From Cladochytrium replicatum (taxonomy: Eukaryota > Chytridiomycota > Chytridiomycetes > Cladochytriales > Cladochytriaceae), in contig JAHLKD010000114.1 of the NCBI GenBank assembly GCA_025526935.1, forward strand, positions 101,327 to 165,326: a DNA stretch of 64,000 nucleotides, read 5' to 3'. The position numbers and the translations under genes were made by a program. Each line of letters starts with the position of its first letter. Position 1 is the first letter of the stretch. Below the pieces are notes generated by a model, which worked only from the letters and a program-made list of their open reading frames with translations, was not told the DNA's origin and made no database searches. Positions 53,786-64,000 of this stretch are shown here, one piece after another.

Positions 53786-56018
53786 ATGACACTCGTTGAG
53801 GTTGCACAAAGCCAATCCCATAAGTCCACCTTCGCTTTCCTTTCTCAAGATCCTTTGCAGTGTGGTCGCATGAACCCTTATCAAAATCAACAGAATCTGC
53901 CGTTCTACCCAGCTCATGGTGGTGGGAATCAGTCAAACCAAGATCAAGAGCTCAACTCTCGGCGGGAAAGCGGCTCGTCGACTTCATCGTCGTTTCCCCA
54001 AGAGCAAACCTTCTCAAAGTTCAGAAACCCCATCGAATACTCCCAGCAAACATTAACGTACGCTAATCCTTTAACTTCCCAATGGACGCGTTCGGCTCTC
54101 TCAGACTCAACACTTGGTCAGACCATCCCTGTTGACATGCCTGTAGAGTTTCATCCTGTCTCAGTTTATCTCGGTGGTGAACAGTTCAACCAAGGACTGT
54201 CGACGGAACTATCCATCGCTGCAGGACAAAATTCTGCTCATCATACATACGTACCTGCCCCAACAACGACGGTACCGGTTGTCTCTATCCAGCAGACCTT
54301 TGGGCGAACCTGGCCATTAGAACAGACTGCAGATTCTCATAGTGCGGTTCAATCCTTCTCCCGCTTTGCAAGAAACATGCAGGAAGGGATGGGCGCAAAT
54401 GAACAACCTCGTCGTCCTCCGCCAATTGAGTACTACGGCGATCCAGCCCAGCTTCCCCATGTATCGACCGATGCTCAGCCGCAGCAGCAAATCGGGTACA
54501 CCAACATATTGCGCTTTCCAGAATCAATCCGTGCGAATTCCTCTGCGTATGGCAAACGGGATCCTTGGGGCTCTAATGAAGTTGCGCAATCAAGGTCCAG
54601 CCAGCAGGAGTACCCCGCCTCACCTCACGGCTACTACTCCGACGACAGTCCGCCGCCGATGTCTGCTCCCTCAGGCGGTCCTTCTCGTCGTAGCCGGACG
54701 GACGCGTTCTATCGTTTATCTGATAGCGACCGTCCCAGCAAACCGTATTCGTCCTCGCACTATCCTATTGCAAGCTCGAACCCTCAACCTATTGTGACGG
54801 AATCTGCTGTGGTAGTTTCTCCGACTTCTTCGTCTTCTCAGATATTTCCTTCGAACGATGATCGAACAATGAGTGGCCCCATCGCACCGTTCTCGGCAAT
54901 TCAGGACCTGATGCTGACCGAGGAACAGGCTCGTGTGTTAGCTGAGGTGAAAGAACGTCGACCGCGTGGACGCCCCAAAGGAAGCCGAAGCAAAGGGAAG
55001 TTGGAAGCGAAGGAATGGATGTGCCCGCTCTGCAGCCGAAAGTTTACGCGGAAGTTCAACCTCCAGCAGCATCTCAGGGTCCATGAAGGTGCACAAATTG
55101 GCTTGTCAGTTCTTTAAATATTTAATTCTGTATTATTTTTAGGAACGAAGCCGTATCGCTGCCCGTTCCAGGGATGTGATCTGTCATTCTCGCGCGAGTA
55201 CGACATGCGTCGACACACCGGCACCGTACATGCTGTTACTAAACCTCACCAATGCATCATGTGCAATGCTTGCTTTGCACGCAGGGTAAGAACTTTCAAC
55301 ATTCGGTTGAAATTCCTGATCAAACAAATGTTGCTTCCAGGACGCGCTCGTTCGCCACACTTCTGCGAGCAACGTGATTGGTGTGTGTCCTCTAGTGAGC
55401 CCCGAGGCTGAAGAGCGTCCCCAGAGTGACTCAAGCTCTAATGCCGGTGGCAGCGAGTCGTTGTCACCTGCGTTATCACTTCCTCCTCCGCCGCTCACGC
55501 CTCTTGCTCCAAGTGACACTGTGGCCCCTTTCCAGCTAAGCGCAGCAGTCGACGCCCCTCCGCCGTCCTTTGGAGCTCATCCGGTTCAAAGCGCAAGAGC
55601 CGGAATCTATGGACCTGACCAGTCTTACACGGGAGTGGCACCTTTGATTACATACTACTCCGTGGATTCCAACCTTGCTTCGCCGACTTTCGCGACCCCT
55701 CAGAGTTCCGTAATTGGAAAGAGCGTCCCCCAAGTGACACCGCTGCCGGCTCAACAACTCAGACCCGGACCATCTAATCTTCGAGCACAATCGATGAATG
55801 CCGCACCCATCACTTATGTGCAGCTGAACAGCGAGAGCGAGCGAGGGTCCGAACCTAGGGAGCTTCATCATCAGCGGTACGCTTCGACAGCGGGCAGGCC
55901 ACCAAATCTGACTCTGCTCGGCGGGCTCGCATTCTCGCTGCCTGAGAGTGTGGAGAGGGGCACGATGAGCTCCAATGAGAGTGTGTTTGGCGGATCGGAC
56001 GACACGAATCAAGCGTAA
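53786..56018 (+). CDS. C2H2 zinc-finger transcription factor with AT-hook-like motif
   Basis: Three exons (53786-55088, 55143-55285, 55341-56018) give 707 aa. Residues 1-390 are Gln/Ser/Pro-rich and disordered, typical of an activation region. A basic RRPRGRPKGSRSKGK stretch containing RGRP is an AT-hook-like motif. Next are finger 1 (MCPLCSRKFTRKFNLQQHLRVH), finger 2 (CPFQGCDLSFSREYDMRRHTGT) and finger 3 (CIMCNACFARRDALVRHTSA). In finger 3 the last metal ligand appears to be a cysteine (NVIGVC), giving a C2HC type, or the finger is partial. Introns fall at the linker after finger 1 and within finger 3. A Ser/Pro-rich C-terminal half ends in the nucleus-compatible tail GGSDDTNQA. The arrangement resembles stress-response C2H2 factors of fungi, but no specific ortholog is claimed. 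Confidence 0.85.
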
Positions 56019-57680
56019 ACCTCGTGTGTTTCGATGATACGGTTTTCTTCCCATCCGAGTGTTCAGTGTTTTCTTCCCCTATGAGAGGACACGATTCTGT
56101 GTTTTCGACTTTTACTCACTCTAGTACCTCCTCCCATTTTCCTGCCCTTCTATTTAAGTTTGAACATTATTTTAAGTTTTCCTCCCCTCTTTTCTTGGTC
56201 GTTTCCGAGTCGCTTTTGCCGCCTGCAACGGAGAGAAGTTCGCTTCGCTAACTCGCGGCCGAGTACCCCCCGGCTTCTTTGCACCACTACTTTACCAGTT
56301 ACGTTTTAATCTCTTGACTGTTTGGTGACTTCGATGATTCGGAAGAGCTCGAGGTTTCTCTGTTCTGGCGCTGACTTTTTCTGAACTACCATCTTTTCCA
56401 TCTGCCTTTCTCTTTGTTTTGAAACTTTTTGTCAGACCTCAGAATTTCGAGATCCTATTGGCTGCGCGAATCCCCAAAATCAGTCTGTTCTGGGAACAGC
56501 GAGCAGAGCTCTGGAAACCTTCAACACGGTTGTCACTTCTATTATTTCCCCCCTTTGTTGCGTTTTACATACGCCTCCCGTTTTTTGGACCTTTCTGTGC
56601 GCCATAGACCACCCCTGAACTTTCGAAATCTTTAAACTCTCCTTTCTACAGCGTCCCGTTTTGGTATCTATCCCCGGCGTACACACCTTTTAACGAAATT
56701 CTATGCGGGCCAACAGCACCTAATGTTTTATTTATGAACGTGCGAGTGGTTTAGGGCCGTTTGACTTTTGTGTTTCATTTTCTCGAACTCCTTTTATTAC
56801 ATGGTCGCGCAAAGGAATGATGAGAGTTGCTTAATGGTTTTATTATGCTTCGCCTTCAAATCTTTGTGGTTTCTATGCTTACTGTATTCAGATATGCAAG
56901 TGCAATGTAGAAACCATGAGAATGAGTTCAAAAATTGAATTGACCAAGCTGACCAAGCTGACGTTTTCGGAGCTCCGGAATGAGTCAAGCGTCTAACCCA
57001 CACGGACTTCACGAACTTCCATGCAACAAATGCTCTGCTGATCCCAACCATCCCGTCAACTTAATGTTCTACAGATATAGTTACAATTGTAAGGGTGCGA
57101 ATCATCTTTATGGAGCTGATAGTTCTTAGCAGGCACAAGTTGAACAAAATGAACAATGGCGCAAACCAAATTTCCGCACGGTCAGCCAAAGTGCTGAGCA
57201 GCCCAGCAGGCAACGTGGGGGTGAAGTGCTCCGTTTCCCACCCATTGCTTGTGACGGGCTCTTAAAAATTGCCACCAACCCGACTCTGACTGTTCCAGCG
57301 TCACCGCGAATCACCACAACGCTTGCCACGTGACAGGAAAATCTCATTCAAAATCACCTCAGATGCCCAATCAGACATCCGGATCGTGTTGGTAGCCGCT
57401 GCCGCTTCCGCTGCCGAGAAACTCTGCAGGACCGCTACAACAGCAAATAGGTGTGTACATGGCCATGATCGAAGCTCTTATCTCCCGCCCAATCACGCGC
57501 GATCCAACCTTATTGTATGGAAGAGATTTTGGATCTTTGTCCGAATATTCATTTCTTTCTCTGTTCCACCTCATAACAATTTGACTGACTGTAAAAACCC
57601 TCATTTACTTCAGGAAACTCCAGCGGCTGACCTTTGATCTTTGTATCTTTCCCCGAATCATATCGTTTCGATTCTCAACC
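56019..57680. other. Intergenic
   Basis: About 1.66 kb, pyrimidine-rich to 56650, holding the 3' UTR of the zinc-finger gene and the promoter of the glyoxal oxidase gene. TGACCAAGC is repeated in tandem near 56940. No supported gene. Confidence 0.45.
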
Positions 57681-59925
57681 ATGTTTCTCTCAAAACTTGC
57701 CATCGGACTGTTTGCAATCCCATACGCTCTCGCTGCAGTACCAGACATTGCTGCTCCCGATGCCACGAACCAACAAGTTGGGCGCTGGGATACCGTTACG
57801 GGCGCAGGGACAGGAGTGGTCTGCATTCACACGTACGATCTGATGTTCTTTTTACGGAGGTTCATTCACCGTGCTAACCTTCAATTAAATGAATAGAATT
57901 CTTCTCCCGGGTCCTGATCCATCCGGGAAAAATTGGAAACTGATGTGCATGGTGAGTAACCGATCTCTCGGATTGAAAGACTGGAGAGTATTTACCCTGT
58001 GAATCTCGTTTACAGGAGAGACCGCACGTAGCTCCATACCAACCAAACAATGCCACTGGACAGGAAACTACTGTCGAAGTTGACCCATGGAGTGGAACAT
58101 TCACAACGACTCACGTCCTTAGGTATGCACCTGATATGCAACAAACTCTGTGGAATGCATTTTGACGTTTTGGATTTGCAGAAACCCGTTTTGTGGTGGC
58201 CATTCACAGATGGCCGACGGAAAAATTCTGGTGATTGGAGGTGATAGGGACACCCACACTGTCAATAACGTCCCGTTCACAATTGACGGTCGCAATGCAC
58301 GTCGTGTATACACCCCGATAGACTCGCTTCCGGCGGGCACGGCGAGCCCTGCGAATGCAGCGTGGAACCTCCAGATTGGAGACATGGCTGTGAACAGATG
58401 GTATCCCACCGTGCTGATTTTGGCAACGGGGGAGCACATGATTATTTCCGGTTCGACCAACAACCTTGACTGGTGAGAACTACCGTCCACGATCTTATGA
58501 TTCGACAGATTCTCAATGATTTTTCAGGACTCAGCCGTTGAATACCAACAACCCAACGTTCGAATACTACCCCTCTCGCCCTGGGGTGTGGCCGCGCACG
58601 GCATCCTTCCTCGACAAGATGTACCCTTACAACTTGTACCCGCCCGCATTCCAACTCCCAAAGAGTGGCAAGGTGTTTTCCTTCTCCGGGCGGCTTTCTG
58701 CCCTCATCGACCACACGCAACCCGATTCGCCAGTGGACGAGACTACCATTCCCGAGCTAACGCGCCCTGGTGTTCGGCCGCTGATCTACCCGGACACTCC
58801 AGCCGCTTGCATGCTCCCGTTGACTATTGCAAACAACTGGACCGCCACTATCCAAATCTGCGGTGGTACGACAATGCCAACAAACGCGACGAACAAGGGT
58901 TGCTACCAGATCCGTCCTGAAGACGATAAGCCCCAGTGGGAAGATGTGGATCTAATGCCAGCCGGAAAGGTTATGCCTGATGTTGTCCTGTTGCCCAATG
59001 GACAGCTTTTCTACACTAACGGAGGTACGTCCATCCATGTGTTCGGGCTGATCTAATGTCTACACATGTTCTAGGTGCTTGGGGTGAAGCCGGAGGTTCT
59101 GCTGGTGAGGCGTGGAACTCTCACCCACCTTCGTACGATTCTTTCTTGTTCGACCCTACCGCACCTGCTGGCTCAAGGTTCAAGGGAGTGGCCAGCGCAA
59201 CAGTGGGTCGGCTCTACCACTCCGGCGCACTTCTTGTTCCCGACGGCCGTATCGTCACAACTGGTTCGGAAATGGCGAACTGGTGAGATTCTGGATTAAA
59301 CCGAGAAAGAATATTTCTTACTTATTTGGTCTGTTTTAGGGAGGACATTGAAGCCAACCGTACCGCTTGCTTCCCATTCAACCGAACAAATGCGTGCCTC
59401 AACCCCTTCGAAACCCGCATGGAGCTTTACTCCCCTCCATACCTTTTCCTTCCCGGAAAGCCCCAGTTCGTCAAAACCCCCCCAGCAAACATTACCTATG
59501 GAAGCACCTTCGAGTTCACGCTCAACCTGAACCCCGCCCTGAACCTTTCCCGCGTCTCGATGACCCGGTACGGAAGCACCACCCACTCGACCAACACCGA
59601 CCAGCGCTACGTCGAGCTCGAAGTGCTTTCCAAAAACCCCGCAAACAACCGCGTGGTCGTTCGCGCACCCAAGAACGGTTACGTCGCTCCACCGGGGCGA
59701 TGGATGATCTGGGCCATTGGAACGAGTGGAGGTGTCGGACAGGCGTTCAGTTTGTTCCTGCAGAGTGGAACACCGACATATGTGACGGTCGACCAGACAA
59801 CGGCCACTTCGTCGCCAAATGCGGCGGGTCGGGTGGTTCCGTTGGGAGTCGGGAAAGGTGCTGAGAATGCGGTTGTGGGGATGGCGGTTACCGTTCTGAT
59901 CATAACTATTTCGCTTGTTCTTTAA
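57681..59925 (+). CDS. GLX: Glyoxal oxidase-type copper radical oxidase, GPI-anchored
   Basis: Seven exons (57681-57832, 57897-57951, 58016-58122, 58182-58472, 58528-59024, 59075-59282, 59340-59925) give 631 aa. The start MFLSKLAIGLFAIPYALA is a signal peptide, and the end GMAVTVLIITISLVL with a preceding small-residue stretch is a GPI-attachment signal. The core is a kelch-like propeller of the AA5_1 family. Expected active-site residues are present: Cys in NPFCGGHSQMADGK (the Tyr-Cys crosslink), Tyr in VNRWYPTVLIL, Tyr-His in VGRLYHSGALLVPDGRI, and His in RYGSTTHSTNTDQRY, after which the DUF1929-type C-terminal domain ends. The enzyme oxidises aldehydes such as glyoxal or methylglyoxal to acids and releases H2O2 at the cell surface. 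No carbohydrate-binding WSC domain is seen. Confidence 0.92.
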
Positions 59926-60418
59926 AAGTGACAGTTTTGCACCATCTATGATTCATCTGGGTGTGGTCGAAACGGCTTTGGACCCCATTTCCTTTTCATT
60001 TATGCCGTTTTTCGTTGTGCAACCATATGAGTTGATGTATGATGGGTTTCTTTGAGTACTACCTAGTATCTATTGAGTACCTATAGTGCCAGTTTTTGGT
60101 GTCTGTTACTCACTTCCTTGTTTTCATTTTGCTCAGTGCGAGTGCTTTTTCTATTAGACGCTGTGTAATGCTTCACATTCTTTTGTATTTCTATAACAGT
60201 ATCCAATTTTCTGCTCCAAGAGAAATGTTTCGAACATCAGAATGCTGTAAGATCGTTGATGAACGTGCTATCATTCGAAACCTTCTAATTAAAGGGTATG
60301 CTTTATCGATGAAATGAGTACTCTAGCACAATGGAACAGATATTGTGAAAAGTTTTCTAGTGGATATACTTAACGCTCGAACATTGCAATTCTGCGGAAT
60401 CGAACTACTGAAGGCTCT
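59926..60418. other. Intergenic
   Basis: About 490 AT-rich nucleotides between convergent genes. I see no feature beyond the expected 3' UTRs. Confidence 0.4.
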
Positions 60419-60979
60419 CTAACCGGTGTTCCTACGCCCAACTATAGCTTCCGCAATGCTGGGGTGCCTCTCAAAGAGCAAAGAACGCAGATCCGGTCGA
60501 AGATTCAACTGGCAGCTGGAGATAATGGAAGGTGCTCCACCACCCCAGATTACATGCGCTTCGTCGAGCCCATCATCGATGCAATCAAGGTCATCGTGCT
60601 TGCAGCTATCCGAGGTCTGTTCAGAATTGCTGAAATCAAAAGTTTGTGTGCCAGTCATGAATTTTTGCGACTTGTCGACGTAGTATTCAGGTTTGTGGGA
60701 AGAAGCTGACTGGCGGCCGTTAGACGACGTGACACCCTCATCTTCAGAGTTTGCAATGCTACTCCCAGAATATGTGAAGGATATCTCCGTTCCGGAATCC
60801 ATAGGATTAGCCTGTGATGGTTTGACATCACCATAGCCCGCCTGTTTACCCACTTGGAAAATTTGGATGTTATACATCGATGCTTGCACTTGTGAGTCAT
60901 TCCTTTCGATTATCTTACCTCCGATTGCCTCTTCATACAGCGTGCGTAATCGACGTTGCTTGAATTTTTTAGGTGGCAT
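60419..60979 (-). CDS. Hypothetical acidic/serine-rich protein
   Basis: Single-exon frame of 186 aa from the ATG at 60979. It opens with a basic MPPKKFKQRRLRTLYEEAIG, which could be a nuclear localisation signal. It continues with a Ser/Asp-rich middle (NSEDEGVTSSNGRQSASSHK, HDDLDCIDDGLDEAHV) and ends LRSLLFERHPSIAEAIVG. No family is recognised and no splice sites are needed. It lies next to a degenerate repeat region and the LTR element, so it might be a lineage-specific gene, a domesticated fragment or a chance frame. Confidence 0.4.
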   Translation of the reverse strand: MPPKKFKQRRLRTLYEEAIGGKIIERNDSQVQASMYNIQIFQVGKQAGYGDVKPSQANPMDSGTEISFTYSGSSIANSEDEGVTSSNGRQSASSHKPEYYVDKSQKFMTGTQTFDFSNSEQTSDSCKHDDLDCIDDGLDEAHVIWGGGAPSIISSCQLNLRPDLRSLLFERHPSIAEAIVGRRNTG

Positions 60980-62080
60980 CTATAGGTTCTAGCCGGAGAT
61001 TTTGCTGCGGTTTTTAACGGCCTAAAGGGGAGGATCCAGCCCATCATCGAAATCTTGCCGATCAGACCGGAGGGGGCATTCTATTTTGTCTCCAATCGAA
61101 AATCTAATTCTGGTAAATTTCCTTGGTTATGAGCCACGCCGAACCGAGCTTTGTGGGCAACAATATCAAAGCTCTTGTTAATGTTCCGCCGGCCATACAG
61201 CCACAACCCCTGCTTCCCAACATCGTTTCTGAGGAGCAAGCGTTCCTGTGCACGGGGGCAACTCATGATACCCGACCCATTTTCTGGGAGCGTGCGATCC
61301 CCAAGTCATCGACATGTTGCTTCCCAAACATCGTTTCTGAAGAGCAAGCGTTCCTGTTCAGCACGGGGTGCAACTCATGATACTCGACCCATGTTTGTGA
61401 GGCGTGCGATCCCGCAAGTCATCGACATGTTGCTTCCCGTCCGTCTTAAATGTGTCCTTTTCGATGTTGCCCGATGCGAGACTGTTTGGTGATACGCTCC
61501 GAGTTTTGGCGTAGGCGCCGAGCCCGCGTGTTGGAAATAGCCCGGATAGGGTATTGATGCAGCATACATCATTGGAGGATGTTCTTTCACGACCCTCCAG
61601 ACAGACGCCACCACCCTCGTCGCACATGGTGTAAACAATCTTCAAATTCAAGGGTTTCTCCTAGCTGTTAATGGTAGTTTGAGTTTATTGTTGGCACTGG
61701 CATTCTTGAGCTGCGACGGAAGTAAGCTTTAAAATGTTGAAAACAGTGCTTGAACATCATTTGCCTTCAATCTTGCTGTTCTTCTGCCCAGAGCAACCAA
61801 TATTGTTCAGTTGACATACGTCAAGTGAGTTGAGATTGTGTTCCAAAATATCGAAGATTCTCTCCCTGATCTGGGTATGATATGGCATTTGAGTCACGAT
61901 AGGTGGGCTGGAGTAAGAATCTACTCAGGGTGGAAAAATGGAATGTTTCATTTGATTTATGTTTTGTTTGAGGGTAAGAATGGATACAATGATCTCAATG
62001 TAAAAGAAGATAGGGCTTTCAAGTATGTCTCTATTTGCCAGAGGAACAAGTGATTCGATTCTGACTTTATCTGAAGTTTG
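60980..62080. other. Repeat-rich, gene-poor region left of the LTR element
   Basis: Contains the imperfect tandem repeat at 61211-61430 and no supported gene. The motif CAAGGGTTTCTCCTAG (61652) resembles a stretch near the LTR terminus at 62091 and could be a trace of an older insertion, but this is weak. Confidence 0.35.
61211..61430. repeat. Imperfect tandem repeat, about 107-112 bp period, two copies plus
   Basis: TGCTTCCCAACATCGTTTCT at 61211 recurs with small changes at 61318. Both copies share GAGCAAGCGTTCCTGT, CAACTCATGATAC, GCGTGCGATCCC and AAGTCATCGACATGTTGCTT in the same order, and a third copy starts near 61428. Several single-base and short indel differences show it is older than the other repeats here. 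Confidence 0.85.
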
Positions 62081-62550
62081 TGTTAAAAACCAAGGGCTTC
62101 TCCTGGCAGCGGTAGGGCGTGTTTAGCTGTACTTTAGCTAGCACAACAGCTCCAGGTTCCGTCTCTTGGCCCAGTTGAATATGGGGTGATGATAAAGCAA
62201 ATTCCCTTGTTGCACACAAGCACTCTGTGGCTAATACAAATCAAGGCTGGGATTGCTAACCAGGAAGACTGTGGTGTGTGAGTGTTTGGTTTGTTCCACT
62301 GTCTCCTTTATTTATACCTGTGGTGTGTGAGTGTTTGGTTTGTTCCACTGTCTCAAGGAACCAGCCACCCTCACACCGCAATAAATATTCCCACACAGAA
62401 GAATATTCAACAATTACAATAAAGAAAATAAACAGCATGACTGCCCAAAACATAAATCGAGCAATAGCATAAAAACTTCTCAAGCCCAAGAGAAAAGCCT
62501 ATTGCACAAAACAATGGGTAAGCCCTCCAAGGGTACACAGAATTTAACAG
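62081..62550 (-). repeat. 3' LTR of the Ty3/gypsy element
   Basis: The stretch is bounded by perfect 7-bp inverted termini, TGTTAAA (62081-62087) and TTTAACA (62544-62550), i.e. TG...CA ends. On the minus strand it follows directly after a purine-rich tract (CTTCGAGGGGGCACC, 62565-62551), the expected polypurine primer site, placed just downstream of the pol stop at 62596. Length is 470 bp. The candidate target-site base run on the outer side is GTTTG (62076-62080); the other side is outside the window. It contains a 36-bp internal direct repeat. Confidence 0.7.
62270..62354. repeat. 36-bp direct repeat inside the LTR
   Basis: TGTGGTGTGTGAGTGTTTGG followed by TTTGTTCCACTGTCTC occurs at 62270-62305 and again, identical, at 62319-62354 (49-bp period). 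Confidence 0.95.
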
Positions 62551-62595
62551 GTGCCCCCTCGAAGATGAGCTTTTGGGTCACCAAAGCTCATGTCA

Positions 62596-64000
62596 TCAGA
62601 TAAACTCAAAAAGAATGAAAACACCTGCACGCTCCTTGTACTCTGCAACAGTGTCAGCTGAATGTTCTTCCAGTTCGTCAGCAGGTTCCCAGGAGTCATC
62701 AGAGGGCGGATAGCCTAACCAACGCACACGAAACTGGAGTTTCCCGCGATGTTTCCGGTGAGCCACTATTCGTTCGACTTCATACCATTCACCATCTTCT
62801 TCGAGCTCCGGTTCTGGCCTATCTCGACCTTGCTGCCGGGGAGCAGGAGGTTCATGCTTCTTCAACATTGAAACATGAAACCAAGGATTGACACGAGAAA
62901 ACTTTTTGGGAAGTGCAAGACGGTAGGTGTCATACTTGCCCACTTCCTCAACGACAAATGGACCAACCCAAGATTCCGATAGTTTCCGTTGATAGAACTT
63001 CATATGCTTGGTGGTGAGCATAACATCGTCTCCAACTTTGAATATTGGAATTGGCCTCTTAGTGTCCTGAGCTCTTTTATAATACTCCTGATATTCTGAA
63101 TAAAGTGTAGTGCACTGGATTTGCAATTCCCTCAATCGATCGACTAGTCTTTCTGCATCAGCTGACCGTAGGGCACGATGTTCTGACGAATCGATAAGGG
63201 CTCCTGGACCAGTGGGATTATATCCCAAATCCTGTTCAAATCTGGTAACTCCCAAAGGTTCATTACTGGCTCGAACTTGTGAATTGATTGCGAACTCAAC
63301 CATCGGAAGGTAACGCTCCCATGCTAACCCACAGTCATCCCCATCGTACACTGCATCAGCTAATTTGGATAGAACTGCAACTGCCAATTTCACTGTGCTC
63401 TCTGCATATGGATTAGCCTGTGGATGATGAGCTGTACTAGAATGCTGCTCGATTCCCAATCGCTTCAGGACTGTCTGCGTCATCCCACTAACAAAGGCAG
63501 ATCCTCTATCTGATGTGAATCTCTCTGGTAAACCATGGAGTGGATAATATCTCTCGTATATCAAATTGCCAACTTCTTCGGATGTTGGGTTGATGTTACA
63601 CTTGTAGAGATGACATCGTGAAGAGAAGCAGCAGACTACAACAAGAATGCCAATCAATGGATGACAACCACAGAATGGACCTGCATTGTCTAAAGATGAA
63701 TGAGCCCAACGACCAGTTATGGCTGCAATATTCCGGAGGAAAGTTGAATGAGGGGGTGCTCGGGCATGATCTTGACACACCTGGCAACCTTTGACCCATC
63801 TCCTGATCTTATGCAGCATCTTTGGAAACCAGAAGACTGTAGCTAATGCAGCAAACATTTTTTCAGCAGAAAAATGACCACCTCTTTCATGTCTATCCTG
63901 GAGGATAGTTGCTTCGGCAACCTCAGTTGGTACAAATACCTTCCAACCTCCAGCATTATGATACAGAATATTATCTATAAATTCCCAAGAGGTGGCAAAG
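62596..64000 (-). mobile_element. Ty3/gypsy chromovirus, pol 3' end (integrase and chromodomain), cut by the window edge
   Basis: An uninterrupted frame on the minus strand runs from the window edge to the stop at 62596 (about 468 aa visible). The integrase zinc finger is HERGGHFSAEKM with CQVCQDH. The catalytic D,D(35)E residues fall in SLDNAGPF, FTSDRGSAFVSG and HPQANPYAESTVKLAV, with exactly 35 residues between the last two. A GPY/F-type region (WVGPFVVEEVGKYDTYRLAL) follows. The C-terminal chromodomain YEVERIVAHRKHRGKLQFRV with WLGYPPSDDSWEP marks it as a chromovirus; such domains direct integration toward particular histone marks. No stop or frameshift is visible, so the element may be recently active. 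Gag, protease, RT, RNase H and the 5' LTR lie beyond 64000. Confidence 0.92.

Noticed and set aside
61652-61700. Possible solo-LTR fragment resembling the LTR end at 62091
   Set aside because: Only about 15 bases look alike; too short to support an insertion.

Overview
The window is nuclear DNA from a eukaryote, most likely a fungus and probably an early-diverging, chytrid-like one. Genes are dense and split by many short GT-AG introns of about 45-95 nt, sometimes with a CTAAC or CTGAT branch site. Fungal-type genes are a 7TM receptor fused to an RGS domain, a KIN1 kinase, a HAK potassium transporter and a GPI-anchored glyoxal oxidase. Genes shared mainly with animals or lost in many fungi are a ZNF277 homolog, a FAM72 homolog, a PAPS-transporter-like SLC35B2 and an arthropod-type hemocyanin/phenoloxidase. 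Exon structures were built by eye. Where every junction was checked, exon lengths sum to a multiple of three.

Layout: 0-6.3 kb holds ZNF277 (+), a single-pass membrane protein (+), an NDUFA9-type complex I subunit (-) and a metallothionein (-). 6.3-8.9 kb holds a GNAT acetyltransferase (-) and unidentified coding-like remnants. 8.9-13.4 kb holds a methyltransferase/ATP-grasp fusion (+) and an SLC35B2-like transporter (-). 13.6-15.7 kb is a decayed ankyrin/oxysterol-binding OSH1-type pseudogene. 15.7-21.3 kb holds prefoldin 4 (+), cytochrome c1 (-) and a hemocyanin-type copper protein (+). 21.6-24.0 kb is the 7TM-RGS protein. 24.9-25.5 kb is a decayed alkaline ceramidase. 25.6-28.9 kb is HAK. 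29.2-30.9 kb is FAM72 with a repeat over its stop codon. 32.6-37.3 kb holds two paralogous DUF4743-Nudix genes. 37.4-39.4 kb is a CK2-alpha-like kinase. 40.2-45.6 kb is a Doa10-type E3 ligase, 46.6-50.0 kb KIN1 and 50.4-51.4 kb a derlin. 53.8-56.0 kb is a C2H2 factor and 57.7-59.9 kb a glyoxal oxidase. 60.4-61.0 kb is a hypothetical protein. 62.1-64.0 kb is the 3' end of a Ty3/gypsy chromovirus, with an LTR that can be delimited.

Functional links are loose, as expected in a eukaryote: two ER-associated degradation factors (Doa10, derlin) lie 5 kb apart, and two respiratory subunits (NDUFA9, cytochrome c1) are present. The most notable items are the methyltransferase/D-Ala-D-Ala-ligase-like fusion, the hemocyanin-superfamily phenoloxidase with an extra C-terminal tail, the 7TM-RGS protein with a split RGS domain, the recent Nudix duplication with a conserved 24-nt exon, and two pseudogenes in an otherwise compact region.
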